A DNA stretch of 64,000 nucleotides. Source: CAWCTD01 sp963798455 (lineage in GTDB: Bacteria; Acidobacteriota; Terriglobia; Bryobacterales; Bryobacteraceae). The notes under the pieces were generated by a model that made no database searches, had not been told where the DNA came from, and saw nothing but the letters and a program-made list of their open reading frames with translations. The first letter of the stretch is position 1, and each line of letters begins with the position of its first letter. The translations under genes were made by a program, and so were the position numbers. Shown here piece by piece: positions 55,140 through 63,089 of this stretch. Where the stretch lies: positions 1-64,000 of the forward strand of contig CAWCTD010000003.1 of assembly GCA_963798455.1 (NCBI GenBank), read 5' to 3'.

Positions 55140-55235
55140 CTATTGAACGCGCTTGCGCCGCCGCTGAATCAGGATGTACAACACGACAAAGAACATCACT
55201 CCTGCAACAATTCGAATTATCGTGACATTGTCCAT
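55140..55235 (-). CDS. 31-residue membrane microprotein in the Tad operon
   Basis: A start at 55235 preceded by AGGAGAGAG encodes MDNVTIIRIVAGVMFFVVLY and a tail ILIQRRRKRVQ, then TAG. That is one membrane helix followed by a strongly positive C-terminus, so it should sit in the inner membrane with the tail in the cytoplasm. It lies 25 bases after the tadC stop on the same strand, with a better ribosome site than most neighbours. I recognise no named family. Confidence 0.65.
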   Translation of the reverse strand: MDNVTIIRIVAGVMFFVVLYILIQRRRKRVQ

Positions 55236-55260
55236 AACTCTCTCCTCTTATAACTCCACT

Positions 55261-56172
55261 TCAGTTTCCAAAGAACTGCTGGAAGCCCTCCATCATCTTG
55301 ATAATGGCGGGGCCAAGGGCCACCACGAACAACGAAGGGAAAATGAAGAAGACCAGCGGGAACACCAGCTTGACGGAGGTCTTGGCCGCCTCTTCCTCCA
55401 CCTGCTGCCGCCGCCGCGTCCGCAGCGTCTCGGAGTGGACCCGCAGCGCCTTGGCGACGCTGGTGCCGTACTGGTCCGCCTGGACCAGGGTGGCCACCAT
55501 GGCGCGCACGGCGTCCACATCGGTGCGCTCGGCCAGGTTCTTCCACGCCTCGGCCCTCGGCCGGCCGGCGCGCTGCTCCAGATTGACCACGCCGAACTCT
55601 TCGCTGATCTCCGGCCGGCTGACCGTCAGCTCCTCGGATACCCGGTGGATGGTCTGGTCCAGCCCCATACCGGCTTCAATGCAGACCACCATCAGGTCCA
55701 GCGCATCCGGGAGACCGAGCCGGATGTTGAGCTGCCGGTTGTGCATGCGGTTCCCCACCACGAAATCAGGCAGAAGAAAGCCCAGCCCGATCGCCAGGGC
55801 GTACACGAAGAAGGGCCCGTATTGGTAGATGCGCGTCAGCGTGACAATAGCTGCCAGGGCCACCGGCGTCACTACCTTGAAGCCGTAAAAGACCCCGACC
55901 GCTCCAGGGTTCTTGTACCCGGCCCGGATCAGCCGTTTCTGAACGACCGACACCTCGGACATGCTCCTCGGCAGCATTTTCTCGAACGGCTTGACGAGCT
56001 TCGAGACGGAGGCCCTGGAACCGATCTGACGCAGGCGCCCAAAGCCCGTCGGCCCCGGGGTCGAGGTGACGCTGGACAGGCGCTTCATAGCGGCGTCCCG
56101 ATAAAAGAGCAGCAGCCCGCCGGTGGCTACCAGCAGAAAAACCGCTCCAAACACCAGCAAAGGAATTGTCAT
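55261..56172 (-). CDS. tadC: TadC, type II secretion F-domain platform protein
   Basis: A 303-residue inner-membrane protein. The start at 56172 (MTIPLLVFGAVFLLV) avoids the overlap a longer frame would make with tadB. The T2SSF domain is seen in LPDALDLMVVCIEAGMGLDQTIHRVSEEL and ADQYGTSVAKALRVHSETLRTRRRQQVEEEAAKTSVKLVFPLVFFIFPSLFVVALGPAI. It pairs with TadB to form the platform on which the CpaF ATPase acts. Confidence 0.93.
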   Translation of the reverse strand: MTIPLLVFGAVFLLVATGGLLLFYRDAAMKRLSSVTSTPGPTGFGRLRQIGSRASVSKLVKPFEKMLPRSMSEVSVVQKRLIRAGYKNPGAVGVFYGFKVVTPVALAAIVTLTRIYQYGPFFVYALAIGLGFLLPDFVVGNRMHNRQLNIRLGLPDALDLMVVCIEAGMGLDQTIHRVSEELTVSRPEISEEFGVVNLEQRAGRPRAEAWKNLAERTDVDAVRAMVATLVQADQYGTSVAKALRVHSETLRTRRRQQVEEEAAKTSVKLVFPLVFFIFPSLFVVALGPAIIKMMEGFQQFFGN

Positions 56173-56180
56173 AGGCGCTC

Positions 56181-57161
56181 TCAGACCCGCACTCTCACGA
56201 TCTTTCGAATAATCAGGCCTCCGATAATCGTCATAACCACGGCGCTGTAAAGCATTTTCAGGCCCAGCGGATGCTTCCAAAGCAGGCTGATGTACTCAGG
56301 ATTCGAGATATAGAACAGGGTTCCGAGCACGACCGGCAAGCCCGTCAGAATCCACCCCGTGAGCCGGCCCTGGGCGGTGCGGGTCCGGATCTCACGCTTC
56401 AGCCTGAACCGCTCCCGGATGATGCCGGCGACGTTGTCCAGCACCTCGGCCAGGTTTCCTCCGCTCTCCTTCTGCACCAGGATGGCCGTGACCACGATCT
56501 TGACGTCCTGGATCGGCATGCGTGCCATCAGGTTGACCATCGCGGTCCTCAATTCGAGGCCGAAGTTCATCTCCTCGAAACACTGCCGGAATTCCTTGCC
56601 GATGGGGTCGGCCATCTCCTTTGCGACCGTCCCGATAGCGGCGGTGAGACCATGGCCGGCCCTCAGGGCGCTCACGATGAGATCCAAGGCTTCCGGAAGC
56701 GACTGCTCGAATGCGGCGAATCGATGGGCGCGCTTTTGGAGCAGGTACAACCAGGGGATGGAGGCGGCGGCGGCCCCGATCAAGGCCGCGGGACCGAGAG
56801 CTCCGGTGCGCAGGTACACGGCGGTCCCGGCCAGTGCCCAGCACCCCAGGCTGGCCAGAGCCAATCCTCCCACCGTCCAGCTCAATTCCGCCTGTTGCAT
56901 CAGTAGGCGCACTTTCCCGAAGACGTCGAAGCTCCGCAGCCAGCGGTCGAACCACGGGATCGAGCTCAACAGCTCCTCCCGCTTCAGGAGGGCCACTTCA
57001 TCCACGGCGGCCTGCCGTGCCGAGATCGTCACGGCGTCGAGCCGCGTCATGGTCTGTTTGAGCGCCCGCGAGGCCCCGGCTTGAGAAGCCACCAGCAACA
57101 AGGCGATCACAATGAAGACCGAAAGGAACACCAGTGCGAGGATCGGCAACATCGGGTTCAT
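56181..57161 (-). CDS. tadB: TadB, type II secretion F-domain platform protein
   Basis: A 326-residue inner-membrane protein with an N-terminal helix (LPILALVFLSVFIVIALLLVASQAG) and the T2SSF domain: QSLPEALDLIVSALRAGHGLTAAIGTVAKEMADPIGKEF and IVVTAILVQKESGGNLAEVLDNVAGIIRERFRLKREIRTRTAQGRLTGWIL. Partner of TadC. It begins three bases after the cpaF stop. Confidence 0.94.
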   Translation of the reverse strand: MNPMLPILALVFLSVFIVIALLLVASQAGASRALKQTMTRLDAVTISARQAAVDEVALLKREELLSSIPWFDRWLRSFDVFGKVRLLMQQAELSWTVGGLALASLGCWALAGTAVYLRTGALGPAALIGAAAASIPWLYLLQKRAHRFAAFEQSLPEALDLIVSALRAGHGLTAAIGTVAKEMADPIGKEFRQCFEEMNFGLELRTAMVNLMARMPIQDVKIVVTAILVQKESGGNLAEVLDNVAGIIRERFRLKREIRTRTAQGRLTGWILTGLPVVLGTLFYISNPEYISLLWKHPLGLKMLYSAVVMTIIGGLIIRKIVRVRV

Positions 57162-57164
57162 GAG

Positions 57165-58445
57165 TTAGCTAACCTCCATCGTCCGCTCGAAGGTCTCCTG
57201 CGGAAGAATGATGCCACTCACCCGGAGCCTCTCCATGAAGCGCGGGCGGATGCGGCTGGGCTGAAACGCGCCGATCATCCTGCCGTCAGCCCCAATGCCC
57301 TTGCGCACGAACGTGAAGATGTCCTGCATGCTTACCACATCCTCATCCATTCCGGTGATTTCCGCGATGTTGACCACCCTGCGGGAGCCGTCGCTGAGCC
57401 GGGAGATCTGGAGGATGATCCCGATCCCCGACGCGATTTGCTGGCGCACGGCCCGGTCCGGCAGGTTCAGGTTGGCCATGGCCACCATCGACTCCAGGCG
57501 GGCCAGGGCATCCCGGCAGGTGTTGGCGTGGATGGTCGTCATCGACCCCTCGTGCCCGGTGTTCATGGCCTGCAACATGTCGAACGCTTCGTCGCCGCGC
57601 ACCTCGCCGATGATGATCCGGTCGGGACGCATGCGCAGGCTGTTGATTAGGAGCTGCCTTTGGTAAATGGCGCCCTTGCCCTCTACGTTCGGCGGCCGCG
57701 TTTCCAGCCGCACAACGTTTTGCTGCTGCATTTGCAGCTCCGCCGCGTCCTCGATGGTCACCAGGCGCTCGGACTCCGGGATGTAGGCGGAGAGCATGTT
57801 CAGAAAGGTCGTCTTGCCCGCGCCCGTTCCTCCCGAGATCAAGATGCTGATGCGCGCCCGGACGGCTGCGCTGAGCACCTCGAGCATTTCCGGAGAAATG
57901 CTCTTCAGCTCCAGCATCTGGCTGGCGCTGAGCGGAGTGGTGCCGAACCTCCGGATGGAAAGCGCCGGGCCGTCCAGAGCCAGGGGAGGGATGATGGCGT
58001 TCACGCGCGATCCGTCCGGGAGCCGGGCATCCACCATGGGGGAGGATTCGTCTACCCGGCGGCCTACCCTGGCGACGATCCGGTCGATGATCTGAAGAAG
58101 ATGGCTGTCGTCGCGAAAACGGATGTCCACTTTCTGAAGGATACCGTTGCGCTCGATGTAGGCCACGTCCTTGCCGTTCACCAGGATGTCCGAGATGGTG
58201 GGGTCCTTCAGCAGCGGCTCCAGCGGCCCCAGCCCGAAGACCTCGTTGAGCAGGTCGGCCGACAGCCGCTCCTTTTCCATGGTGTTGAGCAGGATTTTCT
58301 CGCTGGCGAGAATGTCCTGGATCAACGACGTCACCGCCTGCTTCGCCTTGCCCCCATCGGCGGTGGCGAGTCTTTCGAGGTCCATCTTGGAGAGAAGAGT
58401 CCGGTGGACATCGGATTTCAACAGCTCAAAAGCGGCGTCATCCAT
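57165..58445 (-). CDS. cpaF: CpaF/TadA secretion ATPase
   Basis: A 426-residue cytosolic hexameric ATPase powering Flp pilus extension. Visible motifs are FGLGPLEPLLKDPTISDILVNG, SPMVDARLPDGSRVNAIIPPLA, Walker A ISGGTGAGKTTFLN, the Asp box RLVTIEDAAELQ, Walker B RMRPDRIIIGEVRGDEAFDMLQAMNTGHEGSMTTIHAN. Length and order are typical. It lies 22 bases after cpaE. Confidence 0.96.
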   Translation of the reverse strand: MDDAAFELLKSDVHRTLLSKMDLERLATADGGKAKQAVTSLIQDILASEKILLNTMEKERLSADLLNEVFGLGPLEPLLKDPTISDILVNGKDVAYIERNGILQKVDIRFRDDSHLLQIIDRIVARVGRRVDESSPMVDARLPDGSRVNAIIPPLALDGPALSIRRFGTTPLSASQMLELKSISPEMLEVLSAAVRARISILISGGTGAGKTTFLNMLSAYIPESERLVTIEDAAELQMQQQNVVRLETRPPNVEGKGAIYQRQLLINSLRMRPDRIIIGEVRGDEAFDMLQAMNTGHEGSMTTIHANTCRDALARLESMVAMANLNLPDRAVRQQIASGIGIILQISRLSDGSRRVVNIAEITGMDEDVVSMQDIFTFVRKGIGADGRMIGAFQPSRIRPRFMERLRVSGIILPQETFERTMEVS

Positions 58446-58467
58446 GACTTGTCACCCTCCAAAGTCG

Positions 58468-59625
58468 TCACCTGAACAGCCCGAATCCCTTCTTAGACGC
58501 TGGCTCTGGCGCCTTGCCACAAGCCTCCCGCGCCATCTGGCGGATCACCCGGGCAACCGGCGAATCGCCCTGAGCCAGCGGTATGGCGGTGTTGTGCGAG
58601 CGGCGCACGGCATTGTAGTCGTTCGGAACTTTCCATGCCAGGGGCACCCCTACGGCCTTTACGATCCGCTCCTCGTCGATCTCGTGCTTGCGCGGGTCAT
58701 ACCGGTTGGCCACCAGATGCACCTTCTCCGCGCCGAAGCGCTGCATGTGGCTCACATAGCGCTGCGCATTGCGCAGGCCCGGGACGTCGACCTGGCTCAC
58801 GACGTAAATGGACTCCGCCAGCTCCATCACCAGTCCCGCGCTCTTGCCCAGGTTGGGCCCGGCATCCACCACCACGTAGGCGAACTGCTCTCTCAGCAGA
58901 AAGAGCAGCTTGGTGAGGTCGCCGTTTTCGAACGTGGAGGGCCCTTCGTATTCATCGGGCCCGGCCATCACCACCAGGCCGGAATCGTGCTTGCTGAGAA
59001 GTCCGGACAGCAGCTCACGGTCAAGCCTCCTGGAGTTCTTCACCACATCCAGCAGGGTAAAGGGTGTCTTGATGCCCAACAGGAGTGAGCTGTCCCCCAG
59101 CTCCAGGTCCAGGTCGATCAGCGCGGTTTCCGCTTCGGACTCCTGCCGCAGCGCCAGCGCAAAGTTGGTTGCGATCGTGGTCACCCCGGCGCCGCCCTTG
59201 GCGCCCACGAATACCAGCAGTTTGCCCGCCCGCCCCGTGCCGGCGCTCTCCGCCAGGCGAGCAGCGGCGCGCAGCAGCGCCTCCTTGAGAGGGCGTGGGG
59301 CGAGCGGGAATTTGAGAAACTCGCGTGCGCCGGCCCACATGCAGCGCATCAGCAGCTCGGGGTCGTCGCTCGCAGAGTACACCATAACGGTGGATGAAGC
59401 GGCCTTGGTGGATATACTTTGCACTACGGCCAGGCAAAGGTCCGGGTCGGTATCCAGGTCCAGCAGAGCTACGTCCCAGTCGTCTACTCCGGGCTTCAAC
59501 TGGCGTACGGCGGAGTAGTCTCTCAATTCCGCGACGAGCGTCGCCGGCTGCTCGGCGAGCTCCGCGAGCACGGCCTTCCGCCGTTCCTCATCCGGGCCGA
59601 CCAAAATAGTTCTTAAGTTCTTCAC
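58468..59625 (-). CDS. cpaE: CpaE/TadZ pilus-localisation ATPase
   Basis: A 385-residue protein with an N-terminal receiver-like domain (TILVGPDEERRKAVLAELAEQ, DVALLDLDTD) and a MinD/ParA-type ATPase domain with the deviant Walker A FVGAKGGAGVTTIATNFAL, then IDLDLELGDSSLLLG and VDAGPN. It positions the Tad machine, usually at a pole. The GTG at 59625 (KNLRTILVG) is preferred over a longer frame that overlaps cpaA. Confidence 0.92.
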   Translation of the reverse strand: MKNLRTILVGPDEERRKAVLAELAEQPATLVAELRDYSAVRQLKPGVDDWDVALLDLDTDPDLCLAVVQSISTKAASSTVMVYSASDDPELLMRCMWAGAREFLKFPLAPRPLKEALLRAAARLAESAGTGRAGKLLVFVGAKGGAGVTTIATNFALALRQESEAETALIDLDLELGDSSLLLGIKTPFTLLDVVKNSRRLDRELLSGLLSKHDSGLVVMAGPDEYEGPSTFENGDLTKLLFLLREQFAYVVVDAGPNLGKSAGLVMELAESIYVVSQVDVPGLRNAQRYVSHMQRFGAEKVHLVANRYDPRKHEIDEERIVKAVGVPLAWKVPNDYNAVRRSHNTAIPLAQGDSPVARVIRQMAREACGKAPEPASKKGFGLFR

Positions 59626-59635
59626 TCCACTAATC

Positions 59636-60097
59636 CTACCTCGCCAAGAACGAAAACAACGTACCAATCGCGATGGCCGGCGCGTAGGGCAGCTTCAGGG
59701 CCTTCGGGTCGTCCAGCGTCAACCTTGACGGGAGCTTGTAACCCGTGCCCCGCCAAAGCAAAATTGCCACTGCCGCCAGGCCGCCGACGATGGCCGTTGC
59801 CACCAGGGCCAGTCCCAATTGGCCGGGACCGATCCAGGCGCCCACCGCGGCGCATAGCTTCAGGTCTCCCCAGCCCATCCCTCGCAGCAGGCAGAAGGGC
59901 GCCAGCAGTAGGACCGCAAGACCCACTCCGCCAGTGCTCCTTGCCAGACCCGCCATGCCGCCCACCACGCCCCCCAACACCAGACCGCAAGCGACAAACG
60001 GCAGCGTGAGCCAGTTCGGAATACGGCGGCTTCGCAGATCCGTGACCGTTGCCACTACCACCAACATCAGCACAGGCCACCAAGCGACTGATTCCAT
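59636..60097 (-). CDS. cpaA: CpaA/TadV prepilin peptidase
   Basis: A 153-residue membrane aspartyl protease that removes the leader of the Flp pilin. The two catalytic aspartates are in ATVTDLRSRRIPNW and in GMGWGDLKLCAAVGAW. Six hydrophobic segments fit the short A24 family. The start at 60097 (MESVAWWPVLMLVVV) puts the first helix at the N-terminus. It follows the pilin gene after 85 bases. Confidence 0.92.
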   Translation of the reverse strand: MESVAWWPVLMLVVVATVTDLRSRRIPNWLTLPFVACGLVLGGVVGGMAGLARSTGGVGLAVLLLAPFCLLRGMGWGDLKLCAAVGAWIGPGQLGLALVATAIVGGLAAVAILLWRGTGYKLPSRLTLDDPKALKLPYAPAIAIGTLFSFLAR

Positions 60098-60182
60098 TGG
60101 TCTTCGTTCGCCGTCTCGAAAAAATTGGGGGCACTGCGACTCGCCTGGCCTTGAGCAGGCCCCCACCGCGACACTGCCGGAG

Positions 60183-60380
60183 CTAGGTTGCCATCGCGCT
60201 GGACAACTTGGTGCCGATCTGATTGAAGGCGGAATTGATGTTCTTCGCTAGGTCGTTCATGCCGGCTACGGCTGCGAAGGCAATCAGAGCTGCAACGAGT
60301 GCATACTCGATCAGGTCCTGACCTTTGTCCTCGCGCACAATCTGGCCCCAGACATACATCCTCATGAGCAGGTTCTTCAT
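60183..60380 (-). CDS. flp: Flp-family type IVb pilin
   Basis: A 65-residue major pilin. The leader ends at DKG, with cleavage expected before QDLIEYALVAALIAFAAVAG (the Glu5-Tyr6 motif of type IVb pilins), followed by a short amphipathic tail NDLAKNINSAFNQIGTKLSS. The ribosome site AAAGGAG lies ten bases upstream, and an exact sigma-54 element is at 60434-60449. It is the first gene of the long minus-strand Tad run, and its own promoter fits the high output needed for a major pilin. Confidence 0.93.
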   Translation of the reverse strand: MKNLLMRMYVWGQIVREDKGQDLIEYALVAALIAFAAVAGMNDLAKNINSAFNQIGTKLSSAMAT

Positions 60381-60681
60381 TGTCGATTCTCCTTTGCTGG
60401 TTTTGGGCCCCCTCGGGGGAGCACTTGCGATGAGGCAATTCGAGAGCCATCCCCAGAACCCGCGCTAAACCTTTGTCCCCGTTGAGTAATCCGGGAGATT
60501 GGCGTCGCGAGGGCCGGCCCCCTGTGATCGGTCGTAAACGTTCCTGACCGGCACTGTAACTGGGTGTACACACGGGGGGAGGCGCGAATGGTCCTCAAGG
60601 CTGGTTCCTCTTACCCCGGCCGTGTTGGCTTTCCGATTGCGGGCGGAACGATCTCAGGAAGGAGACTATCCGCCGGCTCGT
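60381..60681. other. Divergent intergenic region, Flp pilin / GT87 genes
   Basis: Contains the sigma-54 promoter of the pilin. No gene and no convincing plus-strand promoter were seen. An inverted GGGCCCCCTCGGGGGAGC-like GC-rich block lies at about 60405-60421, just downstream of the presumed pilin transcription start. Confidence 0.45.
60434..60449 (-). promoter_or_regulatory. Sigma-54 (-24/-12) promoter of the Flp pilin gene
   Basis: The minus strand reads TGGCTCTCGAATTGCC, an exact TGGC-N7-TTGC element. The transcription start would be near 60423, about 43 bases before the pilin start codon. Confidence 0.75.
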
Positions 60682-61893
60682 ATGAACGTCCATCCTCCGG
60701 CTCTCTCCGCACGGTTGACTGGCCGTCGGGCGGACCGCATTCCCGGCTGGGTCCATGCCGTCATTGCCACTGTGCTCTTAGCGGTCGCGGTGGTGGCGGT
60801 CACTGTGGGGCAACCATACCAGGAGCGCGTGTTGCGGGGGGGGAACGACTTTTTACAGCTCTATTCGGGCGCGGTCCTGGTAGGAACGAACGGTCTCTAT
60901 TCAATAGAAGCTGTCAAACGCAACCAGGTCGAAAGAGCCGGCATTTGGCTGCACAGCGTGTACTACTCGCGGCTGCCATTCTACGCGGCTCTTCTCCGTC
61001 CCCTGGCCTGGCTCCCGTATACGACCGCCTACTGGGTCTTCCAGTCGCTGAACCTTGTCTGTTGCGGGCTGTTCGCATACGTGTTTCTCGTCCGGCGCCA
61101 CTCGGGGTACTTGGTGTGGCTTCCGCTGTTCTTTCCGGCGCTGATTGTTTTCGCTTACGGCCAGGACGTCATGATCGTTCTGCTGTTCTGCGCGCTATTC
61201 ATTGTTTTGGCAGGACACGGGCGAGACTGGTTGGCGGGCGCCTGTCTCTCTCTGTGCCTGATAAAGTTCCACCTGTTTGTGTTTGTGCCGATCGCGATTC
61301 TGGCGCAGCGCCGCTGGCGAGTTCTCCTGGGAGGGATGGCGGGCAGTGCCTTCTGGCTGAGCCTGAGCTTCGCGGTCGAGGGTGCCGGCTGGCCCATCGA
61401 TTACCTGCGCCTCATGCGGAACCCGGAACTGCACCCAGGGCTGGATCGGATGCCGACGGTTTTTGGCGTCTTGCGGTCCTTCGGATTGACGACGCCCGCG
61501 GCCGCGTTGCTGGTGACCGCCCTCGGTGTTCTGTTTGCGTTGGCCCTGTTCAAGATGAAGGATTTCGAGGCATCGGTGGGTTTGGCGTTGATCGCGGGGA
61601 TCGTGCTGTCGGTCCACGCTTACGTACAAGACTGTACGCTGCTTCTGATTGCGATTCCTCTGCTGGCTGGGCGATCCCTCCCCAGCCTCTCCCTGCGGGC
61701 GGTTCTGCTGACGCCCGTGCCGTATGTTGCCTCCCTCAGCGGGAAGCCTTGGAACATCGTGACGCCGGTCGCGCTCGTTGCCTTTTCGATGGTTGCGGTC
61801 TTCGATTCGTTCCGGCGAAGTCAAGCCGTGTACCGGCAGTCGTCTGGTGAGGCAGCCAGTCCCATCGGGGCAGAAACGCTGGGAGGGGCATAG
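60682..61893 (+). CDS. GT87-family membrane glycosyltransferase (first of a pair)
   Basis: About 403 residues with 9-10 membrane helices. The family block GGNDFLQLYSGAVLVGTNGLYSIEAV, the YYSRLPFYAALLRPLAWLPYTTAYWVFQ segment and LSLCLIKFHLFVFVPIAIL match GT87/DUF2029 polyprenyl-phosphate-sugar mannosyltransferase-like proteins. It probably moves sugars from lipid carriers to an envelope glycan. The start is uncertain: an ATG at 60682 is used, but the frame is open back to 60622. The next gene is a paralogue overlapping by one base. Confidence 0.8.
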   Translation: MNVHPPALSARLTGRRADRIPGWVHAVIATVLLAVAVVAVTVGQPYQERVLRGGNDFLQLYSGAVLVGTNGLYSIEAVKRNQVERAGIWLHSVYYSRLPFYAALLRPLAWLPYTTAYWVFQSLNLVCCGLFAYVFLVRRHSGYLVWLPLFFPALIVFAYGQDVMIVLLFCALFIVLAGHGRDWLAGACLSLCLIKFHLFVFVPIAILAQRRWRVLLGGMAGSAFWLSLSFAVEGAGWPIDYLRLMRNPELHPGLDRMPTVFGVLRSFGLTTPAAALLVTALGVLFALALFKMKDFEASVGLALIAGIVLSVHAYVQDCTLLLIAIPLLAGRSLPSLSLRAVLLTPVPYVASLSGKPWNIVTPVALVAFSMVAVFDSFRRSQAVYRQSSGEAASPIGAETLGGA

Positions 61894-63089
61894 TGGTAGG
61901 ATCGACACCGCAAGGGGGACCAAGCCCGGGTTCAGGTGAAAAGGCCGCCCGAGAATCGGCTGCGGGCAGGCAACCTGGGCGGAAGGCGGATCTCAAGGCG
62001 TCCACGCAAGAAGCGCTCCTGTGGCTGGTCCTCGGGGCGGGGATCCTCGGCTTAGCGGCCCTGTTCGCCTTGTCTGTGGAGTGGCCGCGCGTCATTCGTG
62101 GACAAACGGACTTCCTTCAATTCTATACCGGCGCTGTTCTCGCCGGTACAGACGGGATGTACTCAATGGCCGCGAACCGCGAGGCACATCTCCGTCTGGC
62201 CGGTTTTACGACTAAACAAGGCACTTATTTCATCCGGCCGCCATTCTACGCCGCCGTGCTACACCCGCTGGCCTTCCTTCCCTACCAGTCAGCGTACTGG
62301 GTATTTCAGGCTGTGAGCATCGCCGCGGCTGTCATCCTTGTCCGTCTGTACCGCGGACCCTGGCAAGCGACGGCTGCCATGCTGCTGTTCTTTCCACTTG
62401 TCGTCAGCATTCTCTTGGGGCAAGACATAACCCTCATCATGGCTATCTGCGCCGCTGCAATACTGCTGCACAGGTCCGGGCGGGACGCCGCCGCTGGCTT
62501 CGTGCTCTCGCTGTGCAGCATCAAGTTTCACCTTTTCGTACTGATTCCGCTGGTCCTTATCCGCCACGGCAAGTGGCGCATGATCGGCGGGGCGGCCATG
62601 GGTGCGGTTGCCTGGCTTGCGATCAGCACGATTGTCGCGGGGCCAGCATGGCCCATGCGTTACTTGGCTGTCCTCGAGAACCCGGTCATGAATCCCGATT
62701 TGGACAGAATGCCGACTATTCAGGGCATCTTGCTGGGCTCGCCCCTGGCCGTGCCAGCCGCCGTCGTTGTACTGGGCCTTTTCTTGTTCGCGATAGCGAG
62801 ACTGCGAAACTTCGAGGACTCGTTTGGCCTCGCCCTGGCCGGCGGACTCCTGTTAAGTATGCACAGTTACATCTATGACTGCGTGATCCTGCTGCCGGCC
62901 CTGGTAGCCGCCATCAGAGGGAACAGCGCTGCTGCCCGAGGAATCGCACTGTTCCTCATGACCCCGATCACCTACTTCCTGCTGCTATTAGGCCACGGCG
63001 TCACGTTCCTACTCTGCTTAGTGGCGCTGGCGGTCTTGCGGACCTTGAACTCGGCCAAATCACTCGGAGAGCCATGCATTACCGTCTGA
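61893..63089 (+). CDS. GT87-family membrane glycosyltransferase (second of a pair)
   Basis: A 398-residue paralogue of the preceding gene: RGQTDFLQFYTGAVLAGTDGMYSMAANREAHLRLAG, YFIRPPFYAAVLHPLAFLPYQSAYWVFQ, LSLCSIKFHLFVLIPLVLI, LDRMPTIQGILLGS and LLLSMHSYIYDCVILL match block by block. The GTG at 61893 overlaps the previous TAG. The cytosolic N-terminus is Gly/Pro-rich. The pair probably arose by tandem duplication and could form a heterodimer or act on successive sugars. Confidence 0.82.
   Translation: MVGSTPQGGPSPGSGEKAARESAAGRQPGRKADLKASTQEALLWLVLGAGILGLAALFALSVEWPRVIRGQTDFLQFYTGAVLAGTDGMYSMAANREAHLRLAGFTTKQGTYFIRPPFYAAVLHPLAFLPYQSAYWVFQAVSIAAAVILVRLYRGPWQATAAMLLFFPLVVSILLGQDITLIMAICAAAILLHRSGRDAAAGFVLSLCSIKFHLFVLIPLVLIRHGKWRMIGGAAMGAVAWLAISTIVAGPAWPMRYLAVLENPVMNPDLDRMPTIQGILLGSPLAVPAAVVVLGLFLFAIARLRNFEDSFGLALAGGLLLSMHSYIYDCVILLPALVAAIRGNSAAARGIALFLMTPITYFLLLLGHGVTFLLCLVALAVLRTLNSAKSLGEPCITV

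Noticed and set aside
60413..60428. Plus-strand CGGGGGAGCACTTGC as a sigma-54 site for the GT87 genes
   Set aside because: Spacing is right but only GG and TTGC match, and the gene starts about 250 bases downstream.
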